A DNA stretch of 64,000 nucleotides from Fusobacterium sp. JB019 (GTDB lineage: Bacteria; Fusobacteriota; Fusobacteriia; Fusobacteriales; Fusobacteriaceae), in the NCBI GenBank assembly GCA_030673965.1, contig JAUTCN010000022.1, positions 1 to 64,000 of the forward strand, read 5' to 3'. This document shows, in pieces, positions 45,556-54,635 of the stretch; the stretch's first letter is position 1; each line of letters begins with the position of its first letter. The translations under genes were made by a program, and so were the position numbers. The notes below the pieces were generated by a model that did not search any database, was not told the origin of the DNA, and saw only the letters and a list, made by a program, of their open reading frames with translations.

Positions 45556-46092
45556 ATGTCTAGAATAGGTAAACTACCTATAGTGGTACCTGCTGGGGTG
45601 ACTGTTACAGTTGATGCTAATAATGTAGTAACTGTAAAAGGACCTAAGGGTACTTTAACAAAAGAATTTAACAAAGAAATGGTAATAAAAATAGAAAATG
45701 ATCATGTGGTTATAGAAAGACCTAATGAAGAAAGATTCATAAGAGCTTTACATGGAACTACAAGAGCACTTATTCACAACATGGTTGTTGGTGTAAGTGA
45801 AGGATTCAAAAAAACTCTAAAATTAGTAGGGGTTGGATATAGAGCAGCTGTTAAAGGAAACGGATTAGAATTATCTTTAGGATATTCACATCCAGTTATA
45901 ATTGATCCAGTTGAAAATATAAAATTCTCAGTAGATAAAAATACTACAGTTGTAGTTGAAGGAATTGAAAAAGATATTGTTGGACAAGTTGCAGCAAATA
46001 TCAGATCAAAAAGAGCTCCTGAACCTTATAAAGGAAAAGGAGTTAAATATGAGGATGAAGTTATTAGAAGAAAAGAAGGTAAAAAATCATAG
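45556..46092 (+). CDS. rplF: 50S ribosomal protein L6
   Basis: L6 lies near the GTPase centre. The 178 residues show the two L6 repeats and the C-terminal signature [27 protein letters not shown], in part. Site AGGAGGTG upstream. Full length. Confidence 0.98.
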   Translation: MSRIGKLPIVVPAGVTVTVDANNVVTVKGPKGTLTKEFNKEMVIKIENDHVVIERPNEERFIRALHGTTRALIHNMVVGVSEGFKKTLKLVGVGYRAAVKGNGLELSLGYSHPVIIDPVENIKFSVDKNTTVVVEGIEKDIVGQVAANIRSKRAPEPYKGKGVKYEDEVIRRKEGKKS

Positions 46093-46121
46093 TATTTAGC
46101 TAAAATAAGGAGGTAAGTGAG

Positions 46122-46490
46122 TTGTTTAAGAAAGTAGATAGACAAGCTGTTAGAGTTAGAAAACACTTATCAATCAGAAATAAAATTTCTGGTACAGCAG
46201 AAAGACCAAGACTTTCAATATACAGATCAAACGCAAATATGTTTGCTCAATTAATAGATGATATTAATGGAGTTACTTTAGTTTCTGCATCAACTGTTGA
46301 TAAAGAAATAAAAGGAACAATTGCTAATGGTGGAAATATAGAAGCTGCTAAAGCTGTTGGGAAGTTAATCGCGGAAAGAGCTGTATCAAAAGATATAAAA
46401 AATATTGTATTTGATAGATCAGGATATAATTATACAGGAAGAGTATCCGCTCTTGCAGAATCAGCTAGAGAAAACGGATTAAACTTCTAA
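46122..46490 (+). CDS. rplR: 50S ribosomal protein L18
   Basis: L18 binds 5S rRNA with L5. The 122 residues include [18 protein letters not shown] and [24 protein letters not shown], in part. Start is TTG after AAGGAGGT. Confidence 0.98.
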   Translation: MFKKVDRQAVRVRKHLSIRNKISGTAERPRLSIYRSNANMFAQLIDDINGVTLVSASTVDKEIKGTIANGGNIEAAKAVGKLIAERAVSKDIKNIVFDRSGYNYTGRVSALAESARENGLNF

Positions 46491-46514
46491 TTTTATTAGA
46501 GAGGAGGATTTCAC

Positions 46515-47021
46515 TTGTCTAAAGTAATGGATAAAAGAGAAGAAAAAGAGTTTGAAGAAAAACTATTAAAAATTTCTAGAGTATCTAAGACAACTAAAGG
46601 AGGAAGAACAATATCTTTCTCAGTATTAGCTGCTGTAGGAAATAAAGAAGGAAAAATAGGATTAGGATTAGGAAAAGCCAACGGTGTTCCTGATGCAATA
46701 AAAAAAGCAATTGCTGCTGCTAAGAAAAACATGATAGATGTTTCTCTTAAAGGAAGAACAATTCCTCACGAAGTTGAAGGAAGATGGGGAGCAACAACTA
46801 TATGGATGGCACCTGCATATGAAGGTACTGGAGTTATTTCAGGATCATCATGTAGAGAAATCCTTGAGTTAGTTGGAATACATAATATTTTAACTAAAAT
46901 CAAAGGATCAAAAAATAAACATAACGTTGCAAGAGCTACAATTGAGGGTTTAAGAATATTAAGAACAGCCGAAGAGGTTGCAGCTTTAAGAGGGAAAACT
47001 GTTAAGGAAATCTTAGGCTAG
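46515..47021 (+). CDS. rpsE: 30S ribosomal protein S5
   Basis: S5 lies at the mRNA entry site and affects fidelity. The 168 residues contain [23 protein letters not shown], in part, [20 protein letters not shown] and [18 protein letters not shown]. Start is TTG after GAGAGGAGG. Typical length. Confidence 0.98.
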   Translation: MSKVMDKREEKEFEEKLLKISRVSKTTKGGRTISFSVLAAVGNKEGKIGLGLGKANGVPDAIKKAIAAAKKNMIDVSLKGRTIPHEVEGRWGATTIWMAPAYEGTGVISGSSCREILELVGIHNILTKIKGSKNKHNVARATIEGLRILRTAEEVAALRGKTVKEILG

Positions 47022-47034
47022 GAGGTTTAGAAAA

Positions 47035-47217
47035 ATGGCAAAGGTTAAAATAAGACTTGCAAAAAGTATAATAGGAAGAAAGCCTAACCACATAGCAACT
47101 GTAAAGTCGCTAGGGCTTAAGAAAATGAATAGTGTAGTGGAACACGAAGCAACTCCAGATATTATGGGGAAAATAGCTTTAGTTTCTTATTTACTTGATG
47201 TAGAGGAGGTGCAATAA
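47035..47217 (+). CDS. rpmD: 50S ribosomal protein L30
   Basis: A 60-residue single-domain 50S protein: [41 protein letters not shown], in part. Encoded between rpsE and rplO as in most spc operons. Site AGGAGGT upstream. Confidence 0.97.
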   Translation: MAKVKIRLAKSIIGRKPNHIATVKSLGLKKMNSVVEHEATPDIMGKIALVSYLLDVEEVQ

Positions 47218-47220
47218 TAA

Positions 47221-47700
47221 ATGAAATTAAATGAATTACAACCTTCTGTACCAAGAAAAAATAGAAAAAGAGTAGGAAGAGGAGAATCTTCAGGTTGGGG
47301 AAAAACTTCAGGAAAAGGAAGTAATGGACAAAAATCAAGATCAGGTGGAGGAACTAGACCAGGTTTTGAAGGTGGACAAATGCCAATAATCCAAAGAGCT
47401 CCTAAGAGAGGATTCAGTAACTATCCATTCAAAAAAGAGTATGCTATTATTAATTTAGATACTTTAAACAGATTTGAAGAAGGTACAGTTGTAACTCCAG
47501 AAATATTATTTGAAACTGGATTAGTTAAAAAAATGTTAGACGGAGTAAAAGTTTTAGGAAATGGTACTCTTGATAAAAAAGTATCAGTAAAAGCTCACAA
47601 AGTTTCTAAATCTGCTCAAAAAGCAATTGAAGCTGTTAATGGAGTTGTTGAAATTATAGAAGTAAAAACTTTTGCAGACGTAGCTAAAAATAATAAATAG
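47221..47700 (+). CDS. rplO: 50S ribosomal protein L15
   Basis: L15 is a late 50S assembly protein with a glycine-rich N-terminal extension, seen here as [21 protein letters not shown]. The 159 residues are slightly longer than E. coli L15 (144). Site GAGGAGGTG lies in the end of rpmD. secY follows 30 bases later. Confidence 0.98.
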   Translation: MKLNELQPSVPRKNRKRVGRGESSGWGKTSGKGSNGQKSRSGGGTRPGFEGGQMPIIQRAPKRGFSNYPFKKEYAIINLDTLNRFEEGTVVTPEILFETGLVKKMLDGVKVLGNGTLDKKVSVKAHKVSKSAQKAIEAVNGVVEIIEVKTFADVAKNNK

Positions 47701-47730
47701 TTTTGACTATGATAAGCGAGGTGAAAAACT

Positions 47731-49011
47731 TTGACTTTAATGGAAAGCTTTAATACGAAGTTAAAAGGAATCATGGGTATTCCTGAATTAAAAGCAAGAA
47801 TTGTTTTTACCTTGTTGATGTTCCTTGTTGCTAGAGTGGGGACTTTTATCCCTGCTCCAGGCATAGACATAGAGAGATTGACAGCAATGACATCTCAAAA
47901 TGACTTATTAGGGTTTATCAATATGTTTTCAGGGGGAGCTTTTCAAAGAATTTCTATTTTTGCTTTAGGAATAGTTCCATATATCAATGCGTCTATTGTT
48001 TTTAGTTTACTTGGAGTTATTATTCCTAAAATTGAAGAGATTCAAAAAGAGGGAGAATCAGGTAGAAATAAAATTAATCAATGGACAAGGTATGTGACAA
48101 TACTAATAACTATAATGCAAGGAATAGGAGTTTGTGTTTGGCTTACATCCTCAGGATTAGTGATTAATCCAGGTTTTAAATTTATGCTAGTAACAGTAAC
48201 AATACTTACAGCAGGAACAGTGTTTTTGATGTGGGTAGGAGAGCAAATATCAGTTAATGGTATAGGAAATGGTGTTTCTTTACTAATATTTTTGAATGTT
48301 ATTTCAAGAGGACCATCTAGTATTGTTCAAACAATACAATTAATGAAAGGAAGTAAATTTATAATACCAGTTTTTATTGCTGTTGCAATAGCTGCAATAC
48401 TAACTGTAACAGGAATAGTAATATTTCAACTTGGGCAAAGAAAAATCCCAGTACATTATGTTGGAAAAGGTTTTGGAAGACAAGGAGGAATGGCACAAAA
48501 TTCATATATTCCATTAAAATTAAATACTTCAGGGGTTATGCCGGTAATTTTCGCTTCTGTATTAATGATGATACCAACATTAATAACAAAAGCTTTGCCA
48601 GTAACATTTCCATTTAGAGATTATATTGTTTTAATCTTTAATCAGAAACATCCTGTTTATATGATTTTATATGCATTAATAATAGTGTTCTTTTCATTTT
48701 TCTATACAGCTATAATATTTGATCCTGAAAAAGTAGCGGATAATTTAAAACAGGGTGGAGGAACTATCCCAGGAATTAGACCTGGTGAGGAAACTGTTGA
48801 ATATTTAGAAGGTGTTGTAACAAGAATAACATGGGGAGGAGCAATCTTCTTAGCTATTATTGCTATTTTACCAATGGCAATTTTTACAGCATTAGGATTA
48901 CCTGTTTTCTTTGGGGGAACAGGAATAATAATTGTTGTTGGAGTTGCTTTAGATACAGTTCAACAGATAGATGCCCATTTAGTTATGAAAGAATATAAAG
49001 GATTTTTATAA
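47731..49011 (+). CDS. secY: Protein translocase subunit SecY
   Basis: SecY is the channel of the Sec translocon. The 426 residues contain about ten membrane segments and conserved motifs such as GIVPYINASIVFSLL, the cytosolic GQRKIPVHYVGKGFGRQGG, in part, and the C-terminal QQIDAHLVMKEYKGFL. The start is TTG at 47731 (GAGGTG 7 bases before it); ATG 47740 would be too far. It is the last gene of the ribosomal superoperon here: adk, map, infA and the alpha-operon genes do not follow. Confidence 0.97.
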   Translation: MTLMESFNTKLKGIMGIPELKARIVFTLLMFLVARVGTFIPAPGIDIERLTAMTSQNDLLGFINMFSGGAFQRISIFALGIVPYINASIVFSLLGVIIPKIEEIQKEGESGRNKINQWTRYVTILITIMQGIGVCVWLTSSGLVINPGFKFMLVTVTILTAGTVFLMWVGEQISVNGIGNGVSLLIFLNVISRGPSSIVQTIQLMKGSKFIIPVFIAVAIAAILTVTGIVIFQLGQRKIPVHYVGKGFGRQGGMAQNSYIPLKLNTSGVMPVIFASVLMMIPTLITKALPVTFPFRDYIVLIFNQKHPVYMILYALIIVFFSFFYTAIIFDPEKVADNLKQGGGTIPGIRPGEETVEYLEGVVTRITWGGAIFLAIIAILPMAIFTALGLPVFFGGTGIIIVVGVALDTVQQIDAHLVMKEYKGFL

Positions 49012-49050
49012 AAAAAGGATAACACAGGTATCTGTGTTATTCTTTTTATT
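49012..49050 (+). terminator. Rho-independent terminator after secY
   Basis: Stem ATAACACAG (49019-49027), loop GTAT, CTGTGTTAT (49032-49040), extended outward by AAAAAGG / TCTTTTT. It begins at the secY stop and ends the S10-spc transcript. Confidence 0.9.
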
Positions 49051-49086
49051 AATATAAAGATTTAAATATTTTCAAATGTAATTTTA

Positions 49087-49115
49087 TTTACAAAGAAAAT
49101 TATATATGTTAGAAT
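49087..49115 (+). promoter_or_regulatory. Promoter of ychF
   Basis: TTTACA (49087-49092), 17 bases, TAGAAT (49110-49115), with TG plus one base before the -10. The leader to ychF is about 28 nt. Confidence 0.7.
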
Positions 49116-49149
49116 TGATAGTAAATATAAATTTCAGGAGGAATATGAA

Positions 49150-50244
49150 ATGATAGGAATAGGAATAGTTGGGTTACCAAATGTAGGTAAGTCAACATTA
49201 TTTAATGCAATAACAAAAGCAGGAGCAGCAGAAGCAGCTAATTATCCTTTTTGTACTATAGAGCCAAATGTAGGTATGGTAACAGTTCCAGATGAAAGAT
49301 TAGAAGAATTATCTAAGATAATTAATCCTAATAGAGTTGTAAATGCAACCGTTGAATTTGTAGATATAGCTGGCTTAGTAGAAGGGGCTTCTAAAGGGGA
49401 AGGATTAGGAAACAAATTCTTGTCAAATATAAGAGGAACAGCGGCTATTTGTCAGGTTGTTAGATGTTTTGCTGATGAAAATGTAGTTCATGTAAATGGA
49501 GAAGTTAACCCATTAAGAGATATAAATGTAATTAATGGAGAGCTTATTTTAGCTGACTTAGAAACTGTTGAAAGAGCTTTAGAGAAAAATAAAAAATTAT
49601 TAGTTGCTAAAAATAAAGAAGCAATGAAATTGGTTCCAGTTTTAGAAAAATGTCTAGATCATTTAAATCAAGAAAAATTATTAAAAACATTAACTTTAAC
49701 AGAAGATGAAATAAATTTATTAAAAGTTTATCAGTTTTTAACTATCAAACCAATGCTGTTTGTTACAAATGTTTCAGAAGATGACTTAGCTGATGGAAAT
49801 CAATATGTTGATCAAGTTAAAGAATATGCAAAAAATTTAAATTCTGAAGTAGTAATAGTTTCTGCCAAAGTTGAAGAAGAACTTCAAGAAATGGAAGAAG
49901 AAGATCAAGCTGAATTTTTAGAAAGTTTAGGAGTGCAAGAAGCGGGATTAAATAGATTAATAAAGGCAGGATTTAAATTGTTAGGATTACAGACTTATTT
50001 TACTGCTGGAGTTAAAGAAGTAAGATCTTGGACAATTAAGATAGGAGACTCTGCACCTCAAGCGGCAGGAGTAATACATACTGACTTTGAAAGAGGCTTT
50101 ATAAGAGCTAAGGTATGCTCGTATGAAGATTTTGTTAAATATTCAGGATGGAAAGGAGCTCAAGAAGCTGGAGTAATGAGAGTGGAAGGTAAAGATTATA
50201 TTGTTAAAGATGGAGATTTGATGGAATTTTTATTTAATGTATAA
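49150..50244 (+). CDS. ychF: Redox-regulated ATPase/GTPase YchF (OLA1)
   Basis: An Obg-family P-loop protein that prefers ATP and binds ribosomes. It is linked to stress responses. The 364 residues begin with [14 protein letters not shown] (P-loop 8-15), the switch stretch [20 protein letters not shown], a coiled coil around 130-200 and the C-terminal TGS domain (about 280-363: [20 protein letters not shown]). Standing alone on its own promoter and terminated transcript. Confidence 0.96.
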   Translation: MIGIGIVGLPNVGKSTLFNAITKAGAAEAANYPFCTIEPNVGMVTVPDERLEELSKIINPNRVVNATVEFVDIAGLVEGASKGEGLGNKFLSNIRGTAAICQVVRCFADENVVHVNGEVNPLRDINVINGELILADLETVERALEKNKKLLVAKNKEAMKLVPVLEKCLDHLNQEKLLKTLTLTEDEINLLKVYQFLTIKPMLFVTNVSEDDLADGNQYVDQVKEYAKNLNSEVVIVSAKVEEELQEMEEEDQAEFLESLGVQEAGLNRLIKAGFKLLGLQTYFTAGVKEVRSWTIKIGDSAPQAAGVIHTDFERGFIRAKVCSYEDFVKYSGWKGAQEAGVMRVEGKDYIVKDGDLMEFLFNV

Positions 50245-50254
50245 AGAATTATAC

Positions 50255-50283
50255 TTGACATTAATCTAAAAACCGTGTAAAAT
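50255..50283 (+). promoter_or_regulatory. Promoter of yceD-rpmF
   Basis: A consensus TTGACA (50255-50260), 17 bases, TAAAAT (50278-50283). The leader is about 25 nt and holds GGAGGG before the TTG start of yceD. Confidence 0.8.
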
Positions 50284-50314
50284 AACTAGGTATCACAATA
50301 ATGGAGGGCTATAG

Positions 50315-50806
50315 TTGAAGATTGAATTAAAAGATTTTATCACAAAGGATTTAAAAAGATTTGACTTAAGTTTATCAGATATTGAGGGTATATTTTTAGA
50401 CGGAGATGTCCATATAAATGGTTCGGTTTCTAAAGTTGAAAATGAATATATAGTTGAAGGAAGTTATTCAGCTAATATAAAATCTTCATGTGTAAGATGT
50501 CTAGAAGATATTGTTATAAAATTAGAAAAAAAGAAGTTTTACGGGATATTTCTAAAAGAAGAAGATTATTTTAATTATCAAAAATCATTGAGTGAAAAAG
50601 ATATTATGATTAGTGATAATTATTTCGAAATTAAAAATGAAGAAATTGACATTTTAGAATTTATAAGAGAGCAAATTATTTTAGATATTCCTCTATATCC
50701 TAAGTGTAATGGAGGATGTTTAGACGATACATATTTAAAAAAATATGGAGAAGACCAACCAGATCCGAGATGGATGGGATTGTTGGACATTGAAATAAAA
50801 AATTAA
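50315..50806 (+). CDS. yceD: YceD/DUF177 protein (23S rRNA accumulation factor-like)
   Basis: YceD proteins are almost always encoded just upstream of rpmF, as here, and mutants in plants and E. coli affect 23S rRNA. The 163 residues hold CVRCLEDI near residue 68 and CNGGCLDD near residue 130, which could form a zinc site, and the C-terminal DPRWMGLLDI. Start is TTG with GGAGGG upstream. rpmF begins 31 bases later. Confidence 0.9.
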   Translation: MKIELKDFITKDLKRFDLSLSDIEGIFLDGDVHINGSVSKVENEYIVEGSYSANIKSSCVRCLEDIVIKLEKKKFYGIFLKEEDYFNYQKSLSEKDIMISDNYFEIKNEEIDILEFIREQIILDIPLYPKCNGGCLDDTYLKKYGEDQPDPRWMGLLDIEIKN

Positions 50807-50837
50807 AATAAGAAAGTTGTGAGGAGGGGAAACTGAG

Positions 50838-51017
50838 ATGGCAGTACCTAAGAAAAAGACTTCAAAAGCTAAAAAAAATATGAGAAGATCTCACCATGCA
50901 ATTGCAGGAACTACTTTAGTTACTTGTGAAAAATGTGGAGCTACAAAAAGACCTCATAGAGTATGTTTAGAATGTGGAGACTATAACGGAAAACAAGTAC
51001 TAAATTCAGCTGAGTAA
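50838..51017 (+). CDS. rpmF: 50S ribosomal protein L32, zinc form
   Basis: A 59-residue protein too short for usual ORF cut-offs. It begins [20 protein letters not shown] and has two CxxC pairs (CEKC and CLEC) that bind zinc. It ends [19 protein letters not shown] lies about 9 bases upstream. It follows yceD and precedes plsX, the common rpmF-plsX neighbourhood, but a terminator stands between it and plsX. Confidence 0.97.
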   Translation: MAVPKKKTSKAKKNMRRSHHAIAGTTLVTCEKCGATKRPHRVCLECGDYNGKQVLNSAE

Positions 51018-51028
51018 TTTAGACTAAA

Positions 51029-51076
51029 TAAAAAAAGCAAGAGGAATTAACCAACTTGCTTTTTTTATTTTTTGTA
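51029..51076 (+). terminator. Rho-independent terminator after rpmF
   Basis: AAAAAAAGCAAG pairs with CTTGCTTTTTTT across a 13-base loop (51042-51054), followed by a T-rich run. It begins about 12 bases after the rpmF stop. Confidence 0.82.
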
Positions 51077-51170
51077 ATTTTATAAAAAATAAATATTTGC
51101 TAAATCTTAATGAAATAGGATATAGGAAGTAATTCAAATAGAAAAAAATAAAAATTATTTAAGGAAGGTT

Positions 51171-51254
51171 TTGATTAAAAGAATTTCTTTAAGAAAAAAT
51201 AAAAGTTTTATGTTAAAATATAGAAAAAGAAATTTTTTTAGAGGTGAAAGATGA
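51171..51254 (+). other. Possible 27-codon leader peptide upstream of plsX
   Basis: A TTG-started frame (Met-Ile-Lys-Arg-Ile-Ser then a very Lys/Arg-rich chain) runs for 27 codons. It has AAGGAAGG upstream, with the spacing a little short, and ends with TGA overlapping the plsX ATG as ATGA. Such overlap is common for translationally coupled genes. But the region is A/T rich, the candidate plsX -10 lies inside the frame, and Lys codons (AAA) are cheap here, so chance is quite possible. Confidence 0.2.
51211..51219 (+). promoter_or_regulatory. Weak candidate promoter of plsX-fabH (extended -10)
   Basis: TG plus one base then TAAAAT (51214-51219), without a clear -35 at the usual distance. The 5' leader would be about 25 nt, with GAGGTGA before plsX. 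Confidence 0.35.
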
Positions 51255-52246
51255 AAATAGTTGTAGATGGTATGGGCGGAGATAAAGGTAGTAAAGAAGT
51301 ATTAAAAGGAATAAAGAAAGCGTTAGAAGAAAAAAAAGATATAGAGATAATCGTTGTTGGACAGGAAAATAAATTATCTGAAATATTAAAAGAAATGAAT
51401 TTTTCAGATAAAAGATTAACTATAGTTAATGCAGATGAAATAATCAAGATGGATGATGAACCTGTAGCAGCAGTTAGAGAGAAAAAAAATTCTTCTATAA
51501 ATGTAGGGTTAGGTTTAGTAAAGAAAGGAGAAGCGGATGCTTTTGTATCAGCAGGAAATACAGGAGCATTGATTTCAGCTAGTCAACTTAAATTAAGAAG
51601 AATAAAAGGAATATTAAGACCAGCAATAGCTACAGTATTTCCTTCAAAAAAAGGAAAAATTGTTTTTATGGATGTAGGAGCAACTGCGGATACAAAACCT
51701 GAGTATATAAATCAATTTGCAATTATGGGAACTGAATTTGCTAAAGAAATTTTAAAGATCGATTTTCCTAAAGTTTCTCTTTTAAACATAGGAAGTGAAG
51801 AAGGAAAAGGAAACGAAGTTACTAGACAAGCTTTTGATTTATTAAAAGAAAACAAAGAAATAAATTTTGTGGGTAATATAGAAAGTAGAGAAATGATGTT
51901 TGGAGATGTAGATGTTATTGTTTCTGATGGCTTTACAGGAAATATGGTTTTAAAAACAAGTGAAGGTGTTGCAAATTATATATTTTCGGTTTTAAAAGAA
52001 GAAATTAAGAAGAGTTTTTTTGCAAAAATAGGAGTAATTTTTTTGAAAAAAGCATTGAAAAGTATGAAGAATAAATTAGATTCATCTGAATATGGTGGAG
52101 CTTTATTTTTAGGTCTGAATGGAATTTCAATAAAAGCTCATGGAAATTCTGATTATATAGGTATAAAAAATGCTATAATAGTTGCAGATAGTTTTGCAAA
52201 TAACAAATTTGTAGAGAAATTAAAAAATAAAATTAATAACAATTAA
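51251..52246 (+). CDS. plsX: Phosphate acyltransferase PlsX
   Basis: PlsX turns acyl-ACP into acyl-phosphate for the glycerol-phosphate acyltransferase PlsY. The 331 residues have the conserved VDGMGGDKGSKEVLKGI opening, SAGNTGALIS, FMDVGATADTKPEYI and VSDGFTGNMVLKTSEG. Acyl-phosphate is also the product of the FakAB fusion at 12803, so both supply the same PlsY step. fabH follows 22 bases later. Confidence 0.96.
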   Translation: MKIVVDGMGGDKGSKEVLKGIKKALEEKKDIEIIVVGQENKLSEILKEMNFSDKRLTIVNADEIIKMDDEPVAAVREKKNSSINVGLGLVKKGEADAFVSAGNTGALISASQLKLRRIKGILRPAIATVFPSKKGKIVFMDVGATADTKPEYINQFAIMGTEFAKEILKIDFPKVSLLNIGSEEGKGNEVTRQAFDLLKENKEINFVGNIESREMMFGDVDVIVSDGFTGNMVLKTSEGVANYIFSVLKEEIKKSFFAKIGVIFLKKALKSMKNKLDSSEYGGALFLGLNGISIKAHGNSDYIGIKNAIIVADSFANNKFVEKLKNKINNN

Positions 52247-52268
52247 GAATAACTGGAGGTAAATAGCT

Positions 52269-53255
52269 TTGAAGAGTGTTGGAATCTTAGGGTTTGGGAA
52301 GTACGTTCCTGAAAGAATAATGACTAATGCAGATTGGGAAAAATTGGTAGATACATCAGATGAGTGGATCACAACAAGAACAGGAATAAAAGAAAGAAGA
52401 TATGCAGGTGAAAACGAAGGAACATCTGACTTAGGAGTTGGAGCAGCTAAAAAAGCTTTGGATGATGCTAATATGAAGGCAGAAGATGTTGATTTAATAA
52501 TTTTAGCTACATGCACTCCTGATTATAGAGCTCAAAATTGTTCTTCTTTAATTCAAAGTAAGTTAGGAGCTGTAAATGCAGCAGCATTTGATTTAGAGGC
52601 AGCTTGTAGCGGTTTTATATATTCTTTAACAGTAGGAAAAGCAATGTTACAAGCAGGAATGTATAAAAATATTTTAGTTATTGCAGCAGAATCTATTTCA
52701 AGAATAATAGATATGAAAGATAGAAATACAGGAATTTTATTTGGCGATGGAGCCGCTGCCGCAGTTTTAGGAGAAGTTGAAGAAGGTTATGGAATAATTT
52801 CTTCTTATCTTGGAACAGAAGGAGTAACAGATGGAACTTTAAGAATAAAAGCTGGTGGAACTAGATATCCTATGACTCAAGAGAGATTTGATAATAGAGA
52901 ACATTTTATAGAAATGAATGGAACAGATGTTTTTAAATTTGCAGTAAGAGCATTACCACATGCAACAAAAGAAGCAGCAAAACAAGGAAAGATAGACTTA
53001 AAAGATATTGATATAGTTTTTCCTCATCAAGCAAATTTAAGAATAATTAAATCTGCAGCTAAAAAACTAGGTATTCCATATGAAAAAGTATATATAAATC
53101 TTGAGAAATATGGAAATACTTCTGCAGCCTCAATTGGGATAGCTATGGCTGAAGCAATAGAAGAAGGAAGATTGAAAAAAGGAGATTTAATAGCTTTAAC
53201 AGGATTTGGAGCAGGTTTAACATATGGTTCTTTAATAATGAGATGGAGTAAATAG
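52269..53255 (+). CDS. fabH: Beta-ketoacyl-ACP synthase III
   Basis: FabH condenses acetyl-CoA with malonyl-ACP to start fatty acid synthesis. The 328 residues show the Cys-His-Asn triad in LEAACSGFIYS (Cys about 112), FPHQANLRI (His about 253) and YGNTSAASIG (Asn about 281). Start is TTG after GGAGG. It ends the plsX-fabH pair; the next gene has its own promoter. Confidence 0.97.
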   Translation: MKSVGILGFGKYVPERIMTNADWEKLVDTSDEWITTRTGIKERRYAGENEGTSDLGVGAAKKALDDANMKAEDVDLIILATCTPDYRAQNCSSLIQSKLGAVNAAAFDLEAACSGFIYSLTVGKAMLQAGMYKNILVIAAESISRIIDMKDRNTGILFGDGAAAAVLGEVEEGYGIISSYLGTEGVTDGTLRIKAGGTRYPMTQERFDNREHFIEMNGTDVFKFAVRALPHATKEAAKQGKIDLKDIDIVFPHQANLRIIKSAAKKLGIPYEKVYINLEKYGNTSAASIGIAMAEAIEEGRLKKGDLIALTGFGAGLTYGSLIMRWSK

Positions 53256-53267
53256 TTTTAAAATATA

Positions 53268-53296
53268 TTGAAATAAAGATAAAACTATGATAAAAT
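53268..53296 (+). promoter_or_regulatory. Promoter of fabD
   Basis: TTGAAA (53268-53273), 17 bases, TAAAAT (53291-53296), with TG plus one base before the -10 hexamer. It lies 13 bases after the fabH stop. Confidence 0.7.
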
Positions 53297-53331
53297 TACA
53301 TATGTAATTATAAAAAACAAGGAGAATTTTA

Positions 53332-54243
53332 ATGGGGAAAATAGCTTTTGTTTTTCCAGGTCAAGGAAGTCAATTCGTTGGGATGGGAAAAGATATTTAT
53401 GAAAATAATACTTTAGCAAAACAAGAATATGATAAAATTTTTGAAAATCTTTCTTTTGATTTAAAAACACCTATGTTTGATGGGCCAGAAGAAGTTTTAA
53501 AGAAAACAAAATATACTCAACCAGCAATAGTTGCGATGAGTTTAATTTTAGATAAGTTATTAAAAAGCAAAGGAATTAATCCTGATTTTGTAGCAGGTCA
53601 TTCAGTTGGAGAATATGCAGCAATAGGTTCTGCAGGATTTTTAAATCTAGATGAAGCTGTTAAGTTAACTTCTTTTAGAGGAGAAGTAATGAATGAAATA
53701 GCTGAAAAAGTAAATGGAGGAATGGCTGCAATAATAGGGATGCCTGTAAATAAGATACAAGAGATCTTAACAACAATTCCTGGAACAATTGAAGCAGTTA
53801 ACTTTAATGAACCTAAGCAAACAGTAATTGCAGGGGAAAAAGGAGCCATAGAAAAAGCATGTGAAATACTGAAGGAAAATGGGGCAAGAAGAGCAATGCC
53901 TCTTGCTGTATCAGGACCTTTTCATTCATCTCTTATGAAACCTGCAGGAGAAAAATTAATAAAAGAAATAGAAAATTATACAATTAAAGATACTAATATA
54001 AAATTAGTAGCAAACACAACAGCAGAGTTTATTTCTACAGGAAAAGAATTAAAAGAAGAAATATATAATCAAAGCTTTGGGCCAGTAAAATGGGTAGATA
54101 CTATTGAGAAATTAAAGGAAAATGGAGTAGAAACAATTTATGAAATAGGACCTGGTAAAGTATTATCTGGACTTATTAGAAAAATAGATAAGAGCTTAAA
54201 GGTTATAAATATAAACTCCCTTTCAGCTATTGATAATTTATAA
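53332..54243 (+). CDS. fabD: Malonyl-CoA:ACP transacylase
   Basis: FabD moves malonate from CoA to ACP. The 303 residues include FPGQGSQFVGMGKD, the nucleophile elbow GHSVGEYAA (Ser about 91) and SGPFHSSLMKPA with the catalytic His. Length is normal. Downstream is acpP, with no fabG between them, unlike the E. coli order. Confidence 0.97.
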   Translation: MGKIAFVFPGQGSQFVGMGKDIYENNTLAKQEYDKIFENLSFDLKTPMFDGPEEVLKKTKYTQPAIVAMSLILDKLLKSKGINPDFVAGHSVGEYAAIGSAGFLNLDEAVKLTSFRGEVMNEIAEKVNGGMAAIIGMPVNKIQEILTTIPGTIEAVNFNEPKQTVIAGEKGAIEKACEILKENGARRAMPLAVSGPFHSSLMKPAGEKLIKEIENYTIKDTNIKLVANTTAEFISTGKELKEEIYNQSFGPVKWVDTIEKLKENGVETIYEIGPGKVLSGLIRKIDKSLKVININSLSAIDNL

Positions 54244-54250
54244 TAAATTG

Positions 54251-54279
54251 TTGAAAACTATTGTTAAATTTGGTAATAT
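54251..54279 (+). promoter_or_regulatory. Promoter of acpP
   Basis: TTGAAA (54251-54256), 17 bases, TAATAT (54274-54279), again with TG plus one base before the -10. The leader to acpP is about 42 nt and ends in AGGAGGAA. Confidence 0.7.
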
Positions 54280-54327
54280 GGTATTGAAAACATTTAAATA
54301 ATATAAAAAACTTTAGGAGGAATATTA

Positions 54328-54555
54328 ATGTTAGAAAAAATAAGAGAAATAGTAGTAGAGCAATTAGGAGTAGATGCAGATCAAATTACTGTAGATGCAA
54401 ACTTTATTGATGATTTAGGAGCAGATTCACTAGATACAGTTGAATTAATAATGGCTTTTGAAGAAGAATTTGATATAGAAATTCCTGATACAGATGCAGA
54501 AAAAATTAAAACTGTAAAAGACGTTATAGATTACATCGAAGCAAATAAGAACTAA
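54328..54555 (+). CDS. acpP: Acyl carrier protein
   Basis: ACP carries the growing acyl chain on a 4'-phosphopantetheine arm. The 75 residues are acidic and contain the attachment site [10 protein letters not shown] with Ser34. Four-helix fold is implied. It has its own promoter and a strong AGGAGG, fitting its abundance. Confidence 0.98.
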   Translation: MLEKIREIVVEQLGVDADQITVDANFIDDLGADSLDTVELIMAFEEEFDIEIPDTDAEKIKTVKDVIDYIEANKN

Positions 54556-54558
54556 AAG

Positions 54559-54587
54559 TTAAAGGGGATACGTAATATCCCCTTTAA
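54559..54587 (+). terminator. Strong hairpin between acpP and fabF, partial terminator or mRNA stabiliser
   Basis: A 12-bp perfect stem TTAAAGGGGATA (54559-54570), loop CGTAA, TATCCCCTTTAA (54576-54587). The four G-C pairs sit mid-stem. The following bases AATTATAAAAAAT contain no good T run, so full termination is doubtful. Confidence 0.6.
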
Positions 54588-54635
54588 AATTATAAAAAAT
54601 TAAAGGTATTTTATTATAGATTATGAGGTGATTTT

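Noticed and set aside
51139-51160. Similar A/T-rich words before plsX (about 51145) and before the Cys-cluster gene (about 62102)
   Set aside because: The shared stretch is nearly all A and T, so it is expected by chance in this composition.
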